Origin: Homarus americanus
Lineage: Eukaryota; Arthropoda; Malacostraca; Decapoda; Nephropidae
Direction: 5' to 3'
Length of the DNA: 64,000 bases
Assembly (NCBI RefSeq): GCF_018991925.1
Contig: NW_024756914.1
Location: forward strand, 3,612,848-3,676,847
How positions within the stretch are numbered: position 1 is the first letter of the stretch; each line of letters begins with the position of its first letter. Both the position numbers and the translations under genes were made by a program. Below, piece by piece: positions 1 to 13,420 of the stretch. The notes beneath the pieces were generated by a model that saw only the letters and a program-made list of their open reading frames with translations, did not search any database and was not told the origin of the DNA.

Positions 1-2
1 AT

Positions 3-106
3 GGCACTGTTCCTATTGTCATTCAGGCACTGTTCCGATAGCCATTCAGGCACTGCTCCAATAGACATTCAGGCACTGTTCCTATCGTCATTCAGGCACT
101 GTTCTT
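3..106. repeat. Minisatellite, 23-bp unit, about 4.5 copies
   Basis: GGCACTGTTCCTATTGTCAT plus TCA is repeated with small changes. It begins at the window edge, so the array may be longer. Confidence 0.85.
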
Positions 107-1075
107 AAGTCTGAATCTAATGAAAATTGTGTAATCTTTCACACTCCTCCCAAATTTTACCCCTTGTGTACGAGGACTTAACCCCAGAGTACAATAAAGT
201 CGCATTCACGGGATTAAATCATAGTACTCAAGGGATTACATCATCATAATTAAGGCGTATCTTACTGGGGTATTTCACTGTACTCAGAGGGTTGGCTGGC
301 ATCGTACTCAAGGGGTTAAAACGATTTCCCTCAAACGTTACCTTCCCCAGGTTAATTAGCACTTCCATCAGCACGACCAACCCACACAGGTAGATAAGAT
401 ATAATATACTCCACGTGGCTCACATAACTCATTCACGGCACTGCTTGTGAGTGATGACGGTGCTGAATGTTAAATAATAATCCTCACGACCTGACCTTCT
501 ACTTTCACCGCGTTAGTGGACATTCCAACCTGTCAGAAATCCGTCAGTGGTACAGGTAGATCGTCGTTTCCTCATATGGTTCTTTATCGTCATTCATACC
601 ATAGACCATCAGTGATAAATGTGATGAATGTCAAGAATGTTACTTTCACTTAATATCATCTGTATGTCAGTGGTCCCACAACAAATTCCAAACTCAAGGT
701 ACAAGACTAATCATTATTCATAGCATTACTGGGAAGCATTAACGTTGAATCTTAACACTTAATAAATTCTCCTATCAGGTAGATAATTTAACCAGGTATA
801 ATAACACGTGTCATACTCAGTGATCCAAGTATAAACTCTTAAAATTTACATCATCACTGTTTATATTATTGTTTGTTTGTCTTAAATTCGCCTAATACTA
901 AGTAACGTTCCACTCAGCCACTTCCACCAGGTATAAACACAGAGCTGTTACCTCTACCCGCTGGCTGGAACACGTACACCCTTACAAAAAAAAAATATTT
1001 TGTCGCTTATAAGTAAACAAAGAGAGAGCCTGGAACACCTGTCAGCTTTGATGTTCCTAAATTGTTATGATACTA
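107..1075. other. Non-coding, with diverged repeat of an AGTACTCAAGGG motif
   Basis: No gene was found. Between about 165 and 320 a motif related to GTACTCAAGGGGTTA recurs four or five times at irregular spacing. The best copy, at 300-318, is identical over 19 bases to 26130-26148. Confidence 0.5.
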
Positions 1076-1123
1076 AACTAACCTAACCTAACCTAACCTA
1101 ACCTAACCTAAACTAACCTAACC
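1076..1123. repeat. Interstitial arthropod-type telomere repeat (CCTAA)n
   Basis: About nine CCTAA units run almost without interruption, equal to TTAGG on the other strand. TTAGG is the ancestral arthropod telomere repeat. The array is too short and too internal to be a chromosome end. Confidence 0.85.
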
Positions 1124-1289
1124 ACAAGAGTTAGCGTTATGGTGTTTAATAATCAGGTGAAATAAGCTGAGGAGGGAGGGGGGTGGTGTAATCATCAGGT
1201 GATCCATACTCTGAGACAGCTTAAAACCTTTTTAAATCAGATTGGGGAGGTTGTAAACAAGAAACCATTACTCAACACCTGAATATCTA

Positions 1290-1503
1290 TCGGTCAGTCA
1301 GGTCAGTTAGTCAAGTCAATCAGTAAGTCAGTCAGGTAAGTCAGTCTTTCAATCAAATCAGTCAGGTTCGTCAATCAGTCAATCAAATCAGTCAAGTCGT
1401 CTGTCAGTCGTCAGTTAGCCAGTCAGTCAAATCAGTCAAGTCAGTCAGTCAGTCAGTCAAATCAGTCAGTCAGTCAATCAGCTCAGTAAGTCAATCAGTC
1501 AAG
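1290..1503. repeat. Degenerate (GTCA)n tract
   Basis: About 210 bases consist of GTCA/GTCAATCA/GTCAGTCA variants. The whole tract is non-coding. Confidence 0.75.
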
Positions 1504-1566
1504 ACATAAAATAATTTTAGTCCATTTTATGATGTATTTTCCGCACGAACGTTTGAGCTGAAAATG

Positions 1567-1568
<2 letters not shown>

Positions 1569-1612
<44 letters not shown>
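1569..1612. repeat. (GT)22 microsatellite
   Basis: A pure GT run. Confidence 0.95.
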
Positions 1613-1613
<1 letters not shown>

Positions 1614-2174
1614 GACTTACGTAATAACTAGTTATGGGTGAGAGGTAATGAAGACAAGTGAACGGCACGAGTACACAATATTGATGACCGTGAGAGAGAG
1701 AGAGACCTTCCTCGCGTGGGATATTCAGTCACATACAAATACCCTCATCTCTGCTACTGGCTATGAGACTCACCAACAGGATAGGTAAACATACAAACAC
1801 TCACCTCAGCTGTTAATGCCATAAAACGCCTCCCCACCCCCCTCACCCGCCCCCCTTTACGACTTCTCGACAATAAACAAACATCTCAGGTAAACAAGCA
1901 CTACGACACCACACGACTTAGGGGAAACATAATCAGTGAAACATTAATTTAAAAAAAAAGGTGAATAAAGCAGATTTAGTATGAGGTGAATAGAACAGAT
2001 TTGAAAACATGAATAAAACACATTTCAAAAGAGGCGAATAAAAAGATTTGCAAAGAGGCGAAGTCGTGATGCAAAAATAAAATAAAACTAGAAATTTAAG
2101 GTAACACTGTAAATATCGTAATTGTATATACATACATAAAACAACATTGTTTAAATAAACACTGAGCATGGGGC

Positions 2175-2228
<54 letters not shown>

Positions 2229-2960
2229 ATACAGACAACGAGATAGAGAAAGAGAAACACATAAACTAACCACATAGCCCTGACCCCCGAGCCACCACGA
2301 CTAACGAACCGTCAATAAAAAAAACACAACTGCACATACAACATAAAAACACCCACACCCACCCACACACACGGATGGACGGGCACTCACACACACACAC
2401 ACACACGTGATATCTACAAACACAAAATAAAAACATCGACTAAATATGTAAAGTCGAGTCTGGGGAAATATCACGTGTGTGTGTGTTTTAACAAATACCC
2501 AAAACACACAAACATGCACATAGGCTTAAAAAAACAAACACAAAAACACCTGAGTTTAAGAAGGCCATCAATCACATAAAGAAACAAACACAACCCCCCC
2601 AAAAACAACTAAATAATCATACACGAAATTAAACCATACAAATAATAAAAAACAAACAAAAAAAACAAATAAAACACATCTAGAGAATAATTAAATATCT
2701 AATTAATACACAAAAAAACATGAATCAAACACGTGTTAATGCTGTCAGTAAGATAGTGACCTGTAACCCTGGTATAATGTCAACAGGTAAACGGGAGGAC
2801 CAGGGACTGACGGGTGGCTATAAGGCTGAAACCCGCTTATATCTATGATGGTCGTGAGGTGAACTTAAGGGGGAAATTTATAGTCGAGACACGAGCCTTT
2901 TGTCGAGTTACTGGGCGGAGTTGACACTTTCTACGGACGTGACGGACGGACGTGACGGTG
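1613..2960. other. Non-coding; (GA)n and CA-rich stretches
   Basis: A pure GA run occupies about 2177-2226, and CA-rich DNA about 2335-2410. The rest is A-rich. No exon was recognised. Confidence 0.5.
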
Positions 2961-3042
2961 GGACGGGATGGTGGGACGGATGAACGGGATAGTGGGACGG
3001 ATGAACGGGATGGTAGGACAGATGAACGGGATAGTGGGACGG
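2960..3042. repeat. Minisatellite, 21-bp unit, about 4 copies
   Basis: The unit GGGATAGTGGGACGGATGAA plus C is repeated with one or two substitutions per copy. Confidence 0.8.
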
Positions 3043-3289
3043 ACACACACGCACACACACTGCCTTAATACGGATTGTGGTGGAAATCGCATGAGTGTTC
3101 GTATGACAACACCAACATCGTCCTCAGCTGTTGACGTGTGTGACGTCTCCTACACGTGTGGACGATGTTGCTCCTGTCGCGAGATCACCACGGAAATATG
3201 TAAACTAAGCAGTGTGTGTGTGTGTGTTTGTGTGTTTGTGTGTTGTATCTCTCAAGTAACTTTCCAATATATACTGTAGGATCTTAAAA

Positions 3290-3650
3290 AATAAATAAAA
3301 AATAAATATATTAATTCATAAATAAATTAGCAACTCATATAGAGATAATACAAAAACATACAAAATTATAATAAATAATTTCAATAATAAAATAATATGT
3401 CCCTTCTACATTAATAATAAACACCATAAATTAAATACTAAACATTCTAAAAACAATAACAAGTTCATAACAAAGACACCAAAACAAAAGAGCGGGAGGA
3501 AGGAGGGGAAGGGGGGCGTGAGACGGAGAAATCCAACGTAAACAATAAACAGCTGATCGGGGGAGCCTGGGGGCGAGATGACGTTGGCAGTGGCGGCGGT
3601 GATGGGAGTGGTCGGGGCGTTTTATTTATTTTTTTCCTCAACGCTTTCAG

Positions 3651-3692
<42 letters not shown>

Positions 3693-3785
3693 CTCAATAA
3701 TAATAATAATAAACAATAAAAACTCAAGAATAATAAATAACAATAATAGATATAGAAATGTAAAAATAAAAACTAGATTAAAAAA
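3290..3785. other. AT-rich non-coding with (AAT)n
   Basis: AAT runs occur at about 3651-3711 in a stretch of AATAAATA-like DNA. Poly-leucine or isoleucine frames here are repeat artefacts. Confidence 0.6.
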
Positions 3786-3799
3786 TATAGTGTATAACA

Positions 3800-4240
3800 G
3801 GAGAGAGGGAGAGGATGGGGGAGGGGGAGAGGAGGCGGGGGAGGAGGAGGGTCCAACCTATCGTCAACAAACAATTGGTCGGAAGAGAGAGGCTCGGAGC
3901 GGTGGTCGGGTTCCTCAACACTGCTCTGCTGGCACTGTAAGTGGGGGGGGTGTGACAGGTGTGGAGGAGAGGTGAGGTGGGGAGCGGGGGGGAGGTGGAG
4001 GAGAGGAATACGCATCCTGCCATTCTTTGTCTCCTGCCTACACCAACCCAGGGATATTGCTGCCGCATCACTGCCTCGTGCAATGCTACTGATGAGCTTT
4101 TGTGTGTTGTCTCAGGGGGTGGGGAGGGAGGGAAGGGGCAGAGGAGGTGAGAGAGAGAGAGAGAGAGGGAGGGAGGGAGGGCAAGGAAGGAAGGAAGGAA
4201 GGAAGGAAGGAAGGAAGGAAGGAAGGAAAAGGCTGAAGAA
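3800..4240. repeat. Purine-rich tract ending in (GGAA)n
   Basis: Plus-strand GGGAGAGG-type purine tracts occur at 3800-3850 and 3945-4010. GA repeats at about 4150-4170 and a GGAA run at about 4183-4228 follow. Confidence 0.65.
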
Positions 4241-4409
4241 GAAATTAGAGGATGATGCGAAAGACTGGGAAAGAAGAATTGGGAGGTGAAGAAAAGAAAG
4301 AGATTATGCAAATAACGAGGCGTCACCCCATAATACTTGCCACCAATTATAACACTCCTTTGTAATGCACAGCAACAGCACCACACAACACAGTACACCT
4401 GCACAACAC

Positions 4410-4918
4410 AATACAACACAGCACTCCTCCACAACACAGCACACCTCCACAACACAGCACACCTCCACAACACAGTACTCCTGCACAACACAGCACGCCT
4501 CCACAACACAGCACCTCCACAACACTCCTCCACAACACAGCACGCCTCCACAACACAGCACACCTACGCCTCCACAACACAGCACCTCCCACAACACAGC
4601 ACACCTCCACAACACAGCACGCCTCCACAACACAGCACCTCCACAACACAGCACGCCTCCACAACACAGCACACCTCCACAACACAGCACGCCCACAACA
4701 CAGCACGCCCACAACACAGCACTCCTCCAACACAGCACACCTCCAACACAGCACACCTCCACAACACAGCACGCCTCCACAACACAGCACACCTCCACAA
4801 CACAGCACGCCTCCACAACACAGCACACCTCCACAACACAGCACGCCTCCACAACACAGCACACCTCCACAACACAGCACGCCTCCACAACACAGCACGC
4901 CTCCACAACACAGCAGCT
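4410..4918. repeat. Minisatellite, 18-bp unit with 36-bp alternation
   Basis: The unit is CACGCCTCCACAACACAG or CACACCTCCACAACACAG. In the last third the two alternate regularly, making a 36-bp higher-order unit. The period is a multiple of 3 and free of stops, so several frames on both strands stay open for hundreds of bases. None is a credible gene. Confidence 0.92.
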
Positions 4919-4984
4919 GCCAGTTAACAGCGTCAACAGACTACATTCAGCAGACAATAAAACACCATGAATTAAGAACGACGG

Positions 4985-5095
4985 TTGTTATACGCGCGTA
5001 ATTTGCTATAATACGCTCGTTATACCACTGATATACACGCGTTACAAGCCCATTATACTCTTGTTATGCACGGACATAATACGCTCGTTAAGACG
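4985..5095. repeat. Short diverged repeats of an ATAATACGCTCGTTA motif
   Basis: ATAATACGCTCGTTA occurs twice exactly (near 5011 and 5077) with related TTATACGCGCGTA and TATACACGCGTTA between. A related GTTATACGCTTGTTACG lies near 8518. Confidence 0.5.
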
Positions 5096-5307
5096 CCAAC
5101 CACCTGTCTACCCGTCCGTTATTACAGACAACTCGGTGTTTTTTCCCCTCAAGGACGCTATAGCTCACTACCTCACTCATCCCGTCCATCAGAGGCGAAA
5201 ATGAACAACTTAATGCGATGTCGTTGTCACTTGTCAGGTAAAGGGGATGACGAGTGGGGTTCGTAAGCGTTGGTATTACTCGAGTGCAAAAAATATATAT
5301 ATAAAAA

Positions 5308-5352
<45 letters not shown>

Positions 5353-6910
5353 GGAGGGGGGGGGACTACAACCTACGACAAAGAGATATGTCACATAACG
5401 TCACTACCACTTAGTCATCGCCTTTCCTTATGACATGACAAACACCTTTTACTCCCACGTGACAAAATACACTTCAACAGTTATAATGAACACTGTTTTT
5501 GCTTCCTTGAGAACGAGCAATTCAATAGTAAAAAGTGTTCATGTTTACAAAGAGGATCGGGGTACTGTAAAAAAATGAGAATGGTCTTGTTTACAAATGG
5601 GTTTAGTAAATAGTAGAAATATGTGTAAAAAAAACTGGTTAGTCTTTCTTACAATAACATTTGACAAGACAACAGTAGACATACAACACCTACAACTAAC
5701 ACACACCCATGGATACAGTCAACGCGGCCTCCTACAAGTAAACACCACACGTGTATAAATAACCAACACAACGTGGAATGTAATTTTTGTTTGTGAGTAA
5801 CGAGATGCCGAGAACGAATGGGGGGAGGGATTTATTAGGTGAGGGAGGGGGGGGCGGCAAGTGTCAAGGGAAGGCTGGTGTCGGGGTAAGGGAGGGGAAA
5901 GAATACGAGGTGGCAGGCAGTCTTGTGGAAGTCCAGGGCAATATGGTCGATTATCATGGTGAAAATCCCTCGAGGTTCACCTTTAAGGCTGAAGAGTGGA
6001 GGTGAGTCATCAAGGCAGTGCAGCTGTTTCACAAGTGTGGCAGCAGTGGGTCACTGGGGGCAGCCCCCTCACACCTGCACGAGTATCGCTGCCTCCGGTG
6101 GAGCTTAACTTGATATACAATATATGTTTACAACAGTACCTTCAGGTTCCCGATGTTAGTTTACGAGGATGTGATAAATATGTAGAAAACGTTGATTGAT
6201 CTTTGTGTCTGGTTTACTGGAGGTGTAAATAAGGGAGATTGTGAGGGTAAAACTCTGGTTAGTTACTACAGTTTAAGAGAGATGTTGTCTGGTGGAGCAC
6301 ATACACACACACACTTGCACGGTATATACACAGTAATTCAATAGCGTGTACTCGTCTACTTGCTGCCAGTATTTGCCTATACAAACCCACATTCACCAGT
6401 TTTTCTACTTTCCTCTCCACTGCATCTGATCAATGTTAGGTTCGGTTCGGTTAGGATTGCATTACGGTGAAGTCGATTCGGTTAAGTCAGAGTTACCATT
6501 CCGAGTTTACTGAGTGTCAGATATTTGCGACTCATCACCACCACCACCACTACACTACCACTACTACACTACCACTCACGACCACCACCACTACACCACC
6601 ACTCACCACCATACCACCACTCACCACCACTAAACCACCACCAGCCATGTGACCGACATCGATGGTTGGTCAGGATAATCTCCACATTCAGTATTACACG
6701 ACAGCTTGTGACAGAGACCAGCGTTACACATGCAACCTCGACGCCAACAACCCATGGTATAAATTTAGCTCTTTATGTAACGTAACTTACCCTTGAGACA
6801 TAGTGTAACAAGATGGAAATTTACCCTTGTAACGATGAACTGGTTCATCTTAACGTTTTGGTGACCTGACTTACCCTTGGGACATACGAGTAGCTTAACA
6901 TAACAACAAC

Positions 6911-6950
<40 letters not shown>

Positions 6951-7235
6951 GCAAGAGTAGTAATAATAACAATAACAACAATAATAACAATAAAAATAAC
7001 AATAACAACAATACTAATACACAAGCTAGGGGCCCCATGTTTACCTTCACCTAAAATCAATTACACCTCAACTATCCCCCCCCAACACCCCCCCTCCTCA
7101 ATTCCCATCAGATGAAAACAAGTGAATCGTGCTTATTAACACGCTGTAGTAATTTATGGCAATCCTACCACAAAAAAGGTATAGACATGTTGCCAAATTT
7201 AATAGGATCATACTTACTGTCAACCTCATCTTAGA
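5096..7235. other. Non-coding with microsatellites
   Basis: Contains (GT)n at about 5310-5349, CCACCACTA-type repeats at about 6536-6650 and (AAT)n at about 6909-6950. No exon or conserved protein segment was recognised. Confidence 0.5.
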
Positions 7236-7472
7236 CCTTAGGGGGAGGGGGAGAAGGAGGGGAAGGGGGAGAGCAGGGGGGAGAGGAGGGAGGATAAAGA
7301 GGGAGAGGGAAGATAAAAAGGGAGAAATGAGGAGGGGGAGGGGGGTGATAGGAGTGGGGTGGGAGGGAAGGGGAAAGGTAGGAGAGGAGTGAGGAGGGAA
7401 GGGGAGGGGATGGATAGGGATGGAATGAGGGGAGGGGGGAAGGAGGAGGAGAGGGAGGGGGAAGAGGGGGAA
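7236..7472. repeat. About 235-bp nearly pure purine tract
   Basis: The plus strand is almost entirely G and A (GGGGAGGGGGAGAAGG-type), with only a few T. Strong strand asymmetry of this length can form triplex DNA. Confidence 0.85.
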
Positions 7473-8204
7473 GACAAGTTACAAAACACTTGGTAAACGC
7501 TCGTGAGTTACCACATCGAGCATGAAGGACAGGACACGGTAAACCGCGAGTCTAGAATACCTAAGAGCCGAAGAATATATAAAAATAATAATAATAATAA
7601 AGAACAAGAAAACAAATAATAATAATAATAACTAAATACGACACAGCCAGAGTATACAGTACACACGCACTCAGCACGAGGAGAGACGTGAGGCAGTCAG
7701 CTAGTAGCACTGAGGTAACATAGACTACGAGGATCATATATATTTAGTTGTGCAGCAGGCGAGTCATTCCGGGGTGGTGGGGAGGGGTGGGGGGGGGTGT
7801 CACAAACAGCCGCCAGGTGTCACTGTCGACTCACTGATGACAAATGGCAGGAAATGGTAGACCACATCTAACACTGTCTGCTGTTCATGTTGAAGTTTTC
7901 CCTGCGGTTGTGTATCGATGATAATAATAAATAATAATAATAACAATAATAACAATAAATAATAATAACAAAACACAGACATCATTACCTGCCAATTAAG
8001 TCATTACCTGGTATAATTAATATAACTTTAGCGCTCAACTTGTGTATATAACTAGATGTGTTTATATTCAGGGTGGCGGCGTCGGTGTTACCTTGTTCAC
8101 AACTTCAACCACTTGAGTGAAGAAAATTGGGGCTAAAATGACCAGGTTACCGAAATTCTTAGTGGCAGTTGTGCGTCGTTCTGTACACACCCACCACCAC
8201 CACC

Positions 8205-8257
<53 letters not shown>

Positions 8258-9560
8258 CCTTGACATGGGCTCAAGAACAAAGACGTCACCCATATCAGAC
8301 CACAATTTTCGTAACTTCCTGTTCACGGCTCCAGGAATCACTCACTTCTCAATACACCACCAAAGACAGTGATAATTCAGTGATAATTAGTTGCGTACTC
8401 AGCTCTGTGAATGCCTTTCCTCATCAGATGCAGTAATCCCCCCCCCCCCCCGCCCTCTCACACCACGACTACCTCTCCGGCCTCCCAAGCCACGAATTCC
8501 TTACTAACGCAGCTTGAGTTATACGCTTGTTACGTCAGACATTCATAAAACAGAAACGCCATCTCAGTACTAGTAGAGGATATGAACAAGACGTATCTAT
8601 ACAAGTTTTTGTTCAAGTACATTTATAGGTATTTTACGCCCAAGAAATATGAGTGGCGCACAAAGTACATCAGCGGAGAAAGTAAACATAAACACGTGTA
8701 TATTTTTGTGTGAATAATAAAAAAAGTATATATTCTTAAGTAAAGTTATATCAGAGCAAACTTGACTCCCACTGCCCCCATGTCGTGAAGTAACGCGCCC
8801 ACCTTCACACACACACCTATAGTTGTACTTCATAAAACTGACAAAGCAATATCTATGATCGCATCCACTATGTATTTACCGCTAACACCGACTCTGCTGT
8901 AGACCAACACGTTTTACTATGCTACAGGGACTTTAAGTGTTTCTTGAGCGAGGCGCCGCGTTGGGAAGGTGCTCACAGTAGACTTAATCTTGTTCTTTCT
9001 GCAGAGTTATAACGAATATATATTACAAGAATGAACAAAGGGAATATCAAATGTTAGCATATTTTTCTTTTTATGAATTGTCGGTAGAACAGCAAATTAT
9101 ATTATCATCGTGTTAAAAATAGAACCGTCGCAAAAACAATATTAAATCAGGAAAGAAAATAACACTAAAGATAAAAAAAAAAAAATTAGAGCAAGATTTG
9201 ACAAACTACATATCACTTACATAAACGACACAGAAAAACAATACATGAGAGACAAAGATATTCTATTTATATATAAAACTATCACAAATATATCGAGGAA
9301 ATATCGCCAGTTAACAAATAATACGAAATAAATCAACACAAAAGATCATACCACCAAACACGTTATTAATACATAAAATAATAACATTCAGTAATTAAAG
9401 AGAACAGAGGTAATTTAACAATCCAAGAGTCTAATAACACTTGTGATTTAAAAGGTTATTTATATATCACGTCGATGGTGATTGTTTACTGTGTATAAAA
9501 CTATCGTGGTTACTGTTATGCTGAGTGGTGTGGTAGTGTTATCTAGTTGTTATTAGTATG
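7473..9560. other. Non-coding with AAT/CCA microsatellites
   Basis: AAT-type runs occur at about 7585-7630, 7918-7970 and 8206-8252, the last preceded by CCACCACCACCACC. A C10 run is at about 8439-8450. No gene was recognised. Confidence 0.5.
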
Positions 9561-9561
9561 T

Positions 9562-9788
9562 TATTAGGTAATTAGGTCCAGTGGTTAGGTCATATAGTAT
9601 AATTAGTGTGTGATCATTTCTAGGTAATTAGGTCCAGTGGTTAGGTCATAGTATAATTAGTGTATGATTTTTTCTAGGTAATTAGGTCCAGTGGTTAGGT
9701 CATATAGTAAAATTAGTGTGTGATCATTTCTAGGTAATTAGGTCGAGTAGTTAGGTCATATAGTATAATTAGTGTGTGATCATTTCCA
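9562..9788. repeat. Tandem repeat, 56-bp unit, four copies
   Basis: Each unit has TAGGTAATTAGGTCCAGTGG, TTAGGTCATATAGTA and AATTAGTGTGTGATCATTTC in order. Copies differ by a few bases, including one GTCGAGTAG variant. Confidence 0.9.
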
Positions 9789-11332
9789 GATTATTAGGTG
9801 TCTAGCCTGAAGGTGAGACAGGCGTGGTGCGGCGGCTACAGCTCACCGACAGCCGACGGAAGTGGTGTTACAGATGGATGCCCTCAAGCCTGACACACTT
9901 CCTCAGTGTTAGTAAAACCCTGACTTTAAGGGCGGATGTGGTACTCCCTACACCTTGAACGTCACAGCTCCAGTAAGTAAATATACAGACATAATAGCAG
10001 GTGGAAGGGGCAAGAACGTTAGCATTAAAAATGTTATTACAGTATTTGATGAAAAATACGACAGCTATCCAGTTTTTTCGGGGAGGAACTATGGGGTTCA
10101 TTCACTTATACTCCCAAAACCAGTTAAAGGTTAATTAAACAAAATGTTACGAGTGTGTGTGTTTGGTTAATTAATGTCAACACTAATAACTGGCCGGAGT
10201 GGCAATAAGCTACACCAGTACTTGACGGACCACCATACTAATTATTTTTACACCGACAACAAAATGTAACAACGAAATGTTTAAAAACTTGTGTCACATA
10301 AGTCACTCTATTGTAAGGGTGTTAATACATATTTTATATCAGATCTTAGGTTATAAGAAGACTGCGGCCTCGTTACCGGTGACACTAACGTAATTACCAC
10401 ACCGTTTATTACTCCAACAACCTCATCCGTCTGTCATAATCATTTTATTGCTTTTAGCTTAAGTCTTGGTAAATTAAAATGATAAATACTTAAATTACTA
10501 TTAAATTTCACTTTCTTCGTTCGCTGTGTCATGAAGCAGGGACCCACTGGCTCACAATATTATATGGCACCATCCCTGTATCTTGTCTATGTTAAATTAT
10601 GCGGGGTGAGGCAGGGTATAATTTCTTGTAGTGAGAGAAAAGCTGCGGCAGACGCTGGGTGCTGCAGAGCCCGCGGCCACACCATCAATGTGCTCATGAT
10701 GATTGACGCTAAACGTAAACACTGAAACAAGAGTGGCAGTCACCCAACAGTCGCGGTGTTTGTTTCTTGCTCTTATTGATCTTTGTCATGATGCAAAACG
10801 TTAAAATTTACCAATACGCACAATTTAAATATCAATATGAGTAATTAACATGTATTAGTATAAACAGACAGATGAACTGACCTAAAAAACAGTAACAAAG
10901 ACATATTTCCAGAGAGAAGTTACCAAAACAGTGTAAACATGCCGCTAATATGAACACAAATACCTACACACAACGATCCCTGAACCACAAAAAAAAAAAA
11001 AAAAAAATCCAAGGTGACTGTAGTTCCACACTTGGCTTCATCCCCAGAGATCTTCCAGTAATGAGTCACATTCAACAGACTCCAGCAACTGTATTATTTA
11101 TTCTCCAGAGAGTTTATTCACAACAACAACAACAACAACATCAACCTTCATCAGACGACCAGTGTTGCAACAGAGACGAGGAGCCACTCATCAAGACTAC
11201 TCGTGTCGCACTACTGGAGTAAAAATATTATCCTTCTATCGGATTTTAAATTATTACCCATAAGTTAGATATGTCAAGTTGTTTCACGTGATACATTGGC
11301 AGCAGATGGAACTATGTGTTACGTTCAGGTGT

Positions 11333-11379
<47 letters not shown>

Positions 11380-12040
11380 TGTGTGTGTGTCTTTTTTTTT
11401 ACAGTTTTTGACAGTTTCTTACCTGCGTTATGTTATTCACGATGATAGTGTATGGATACGTTTATACACAATAAGTAAATGTATACACAGGTTGGTGCTT
11501 ATATTGTTGTATTATTATTCAGCAAAAACATTACAACTTGTGTTATGTTATTCAAGATGACAGCCGTGTATAGATACATTCAGACGCAACAAGTGAATGT
11601 AAGCGTGGCTATGCTCCTCCATAAATTCTATTAGGATTATATTCCACTACTGACACACTGCTGTTACTTGTGTCAATAGCTACTTGTGTACAGCACTTAA
11701 CGACCGGTGACCCTAATGTGTGCTGACACGCTCTGTCAACACACAGCGCAAGTATTTGTTTATCATCATCCTAACAGTCAAAAAAGACAATGTTGACTTT
11801 GCCTTCACTGAATACATTATGACTATCTGTCCTCATCCTCAACCCGGAATTATATTTGACTGACCTCTCGACAGAATTTAATATGGCTGTCTCTTCTAAA
11901 CCTCAATACGGAATTAAACTTGACTGAATCCATTATGAGCGTCTTACCTACATCACAGAACTAAAATTATTAAACTAGATTGAATACACAACAACTACAT
12001 CTTAAAATGACACCCACGTTTGTTCAGACCGTCGCGACTT
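9789..12040. other. Non-coding; (GT)n at 11329-11390
   Basis: No coding exon is supported. A GT run with one interruption lies at 11329-11390, and a CAACAA run near 11121. Confidence 0.5.
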
Positions 12041-12305
12041 ATAGGTCGGGTTAGGTTAGGTTAAGGGTAGATAAGGTCAGGTTAAATTGGGGTAATGTTA
12101 AGGATAGTTAAAGTTAGGTACAGTTAGGATTAGGTTAAATTAAGTGAAGAATAGACACAGACTAAGCCATATTTCGGGTAGTTCAGATTAGAGGCAGTTA
12201 TGGTCACGTTAGATTAGGTTAGGAATAGACATGATTAAGTAAAGAAGGATTAAGGGGAGATAAAATTAGGTTACAGGTAAATAAAATTAGGTTAGGTTCG
12301 ATCAA
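12041..12305. repeat. Degenerate TTAGG-like telomeric tract
   Basis: GGTTAGGTTAGGTTAAGGGT at the left gives way to scattered GGTTA/TTAGG variants for about 260 bases. It is probably an old interstitial telomere-like sequence. Confidence 0.6.
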
Positions 12306-13109
12306 GTTTCAGGTCCGGATATTAGCGACTCCCAATATAGGTGAACGAGGCTCCGGATAGTGATAACGTGCCGGTATCGATCGCCTCCTGTGCTATGCTG
12401 TACCTTCGTTATATGCGGGAGGCGCCACCACACCCGGGACACTATACTCGTACACCACAAAAACATCCCATCATCAACTTATCTTGTTTACAGTTCGTTC
12501 TTCTCCTTAGTGTATTTACATATATCTTCCCTACGTCTAAGAGTCACGTAGGAGAGTTATTACTAAAGTGGGGAAATCATTAAGTTAAATCAGTATTAAA
12601 AGTGATATATGATCTAACCCCAATATTTAGCCTTGGGGAGATGCCGTGAGTCGCTAATATACAGAGCAGAACAGTACACCTTGCTTGCTGCCACAACTCT
12701 CTTATAGCTACTGTTTTTGACCATTCGTTAATGTTATCACCACAAGGGGGGTAAGGTCTCTCTCTCTCTCTCTCGACACCTGGTACTACACTATCAAACA
12801 CCTGCTATGTGCTTAGATATGGAAGCATTAGTACGTAGAGAAATACCTATCGAAAATCCAAATTAATTTTTGTATACAATATAATCTCATGTTTGTTATT
12901 GAATCGCTTTATATAGTTTTTTTTTTTAGAGGGTAGTTAGTTAAATGTGATTTATAAATACACGTGTGTTGAGGTCTGGGTATCGTGAACTTACAAGACA
13001 GGATGGCCCAGCCAGCCACACAGATACGCTAACAGGGGGTATCCGGTCACCGAAGTCATGTCGTACAACTCTGGAGATTACGTTATCAGCCACCACCTTC
13101 AAGGGGTCA
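12306..13109. other. Non-coding
   Basis: Nothing recognised apart from a short CT run near 12756-12775. Confidence 0.4.
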
Positions 13110-13420
13110 GGTGTGATGACAGTGACCTTTCTCTCTGACGGATGAAGTTACAGTGACCCTCCACTCAGACAGGTGAAGCTACAGTGACCCGCCACTCAGA
13201 CAGGTGGTTACAGTGACCCTCCACTCAGACAGGTGATTGCAGTGACCCTCCACTCAGACAGGTGAAGTTACAGTGACCCTCCACCCAGACAGATGAAGTT
13301 ACAGTGACCCTCCACTCAGACAGGTGAAGTTACAGTGACCCTCCACCCAGACAGGTGAAGTTACAGTGACCCTCCACTCAGACAGGTGAAGTTACAGTGA
13401 CCCTCCACTCAGACAAGTAT
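13110..13420. repeat. Minisatellite, about 31-bp unit, ten copies
   Basis: TTACAGTGACCCTCCACTCA plus GACAGGTGAAG is repeated. Some copies lack the GAAG segment or read CCACCCAG. Confidence 0.92.

Noticed and set aside
4304..4970. Several overlapping long frames on both strands (Cys/Val-rich and His/Asn/Thr-rich)
   Set aside because: They are translations of the stop-free 18-bp minisatellite, not genes.
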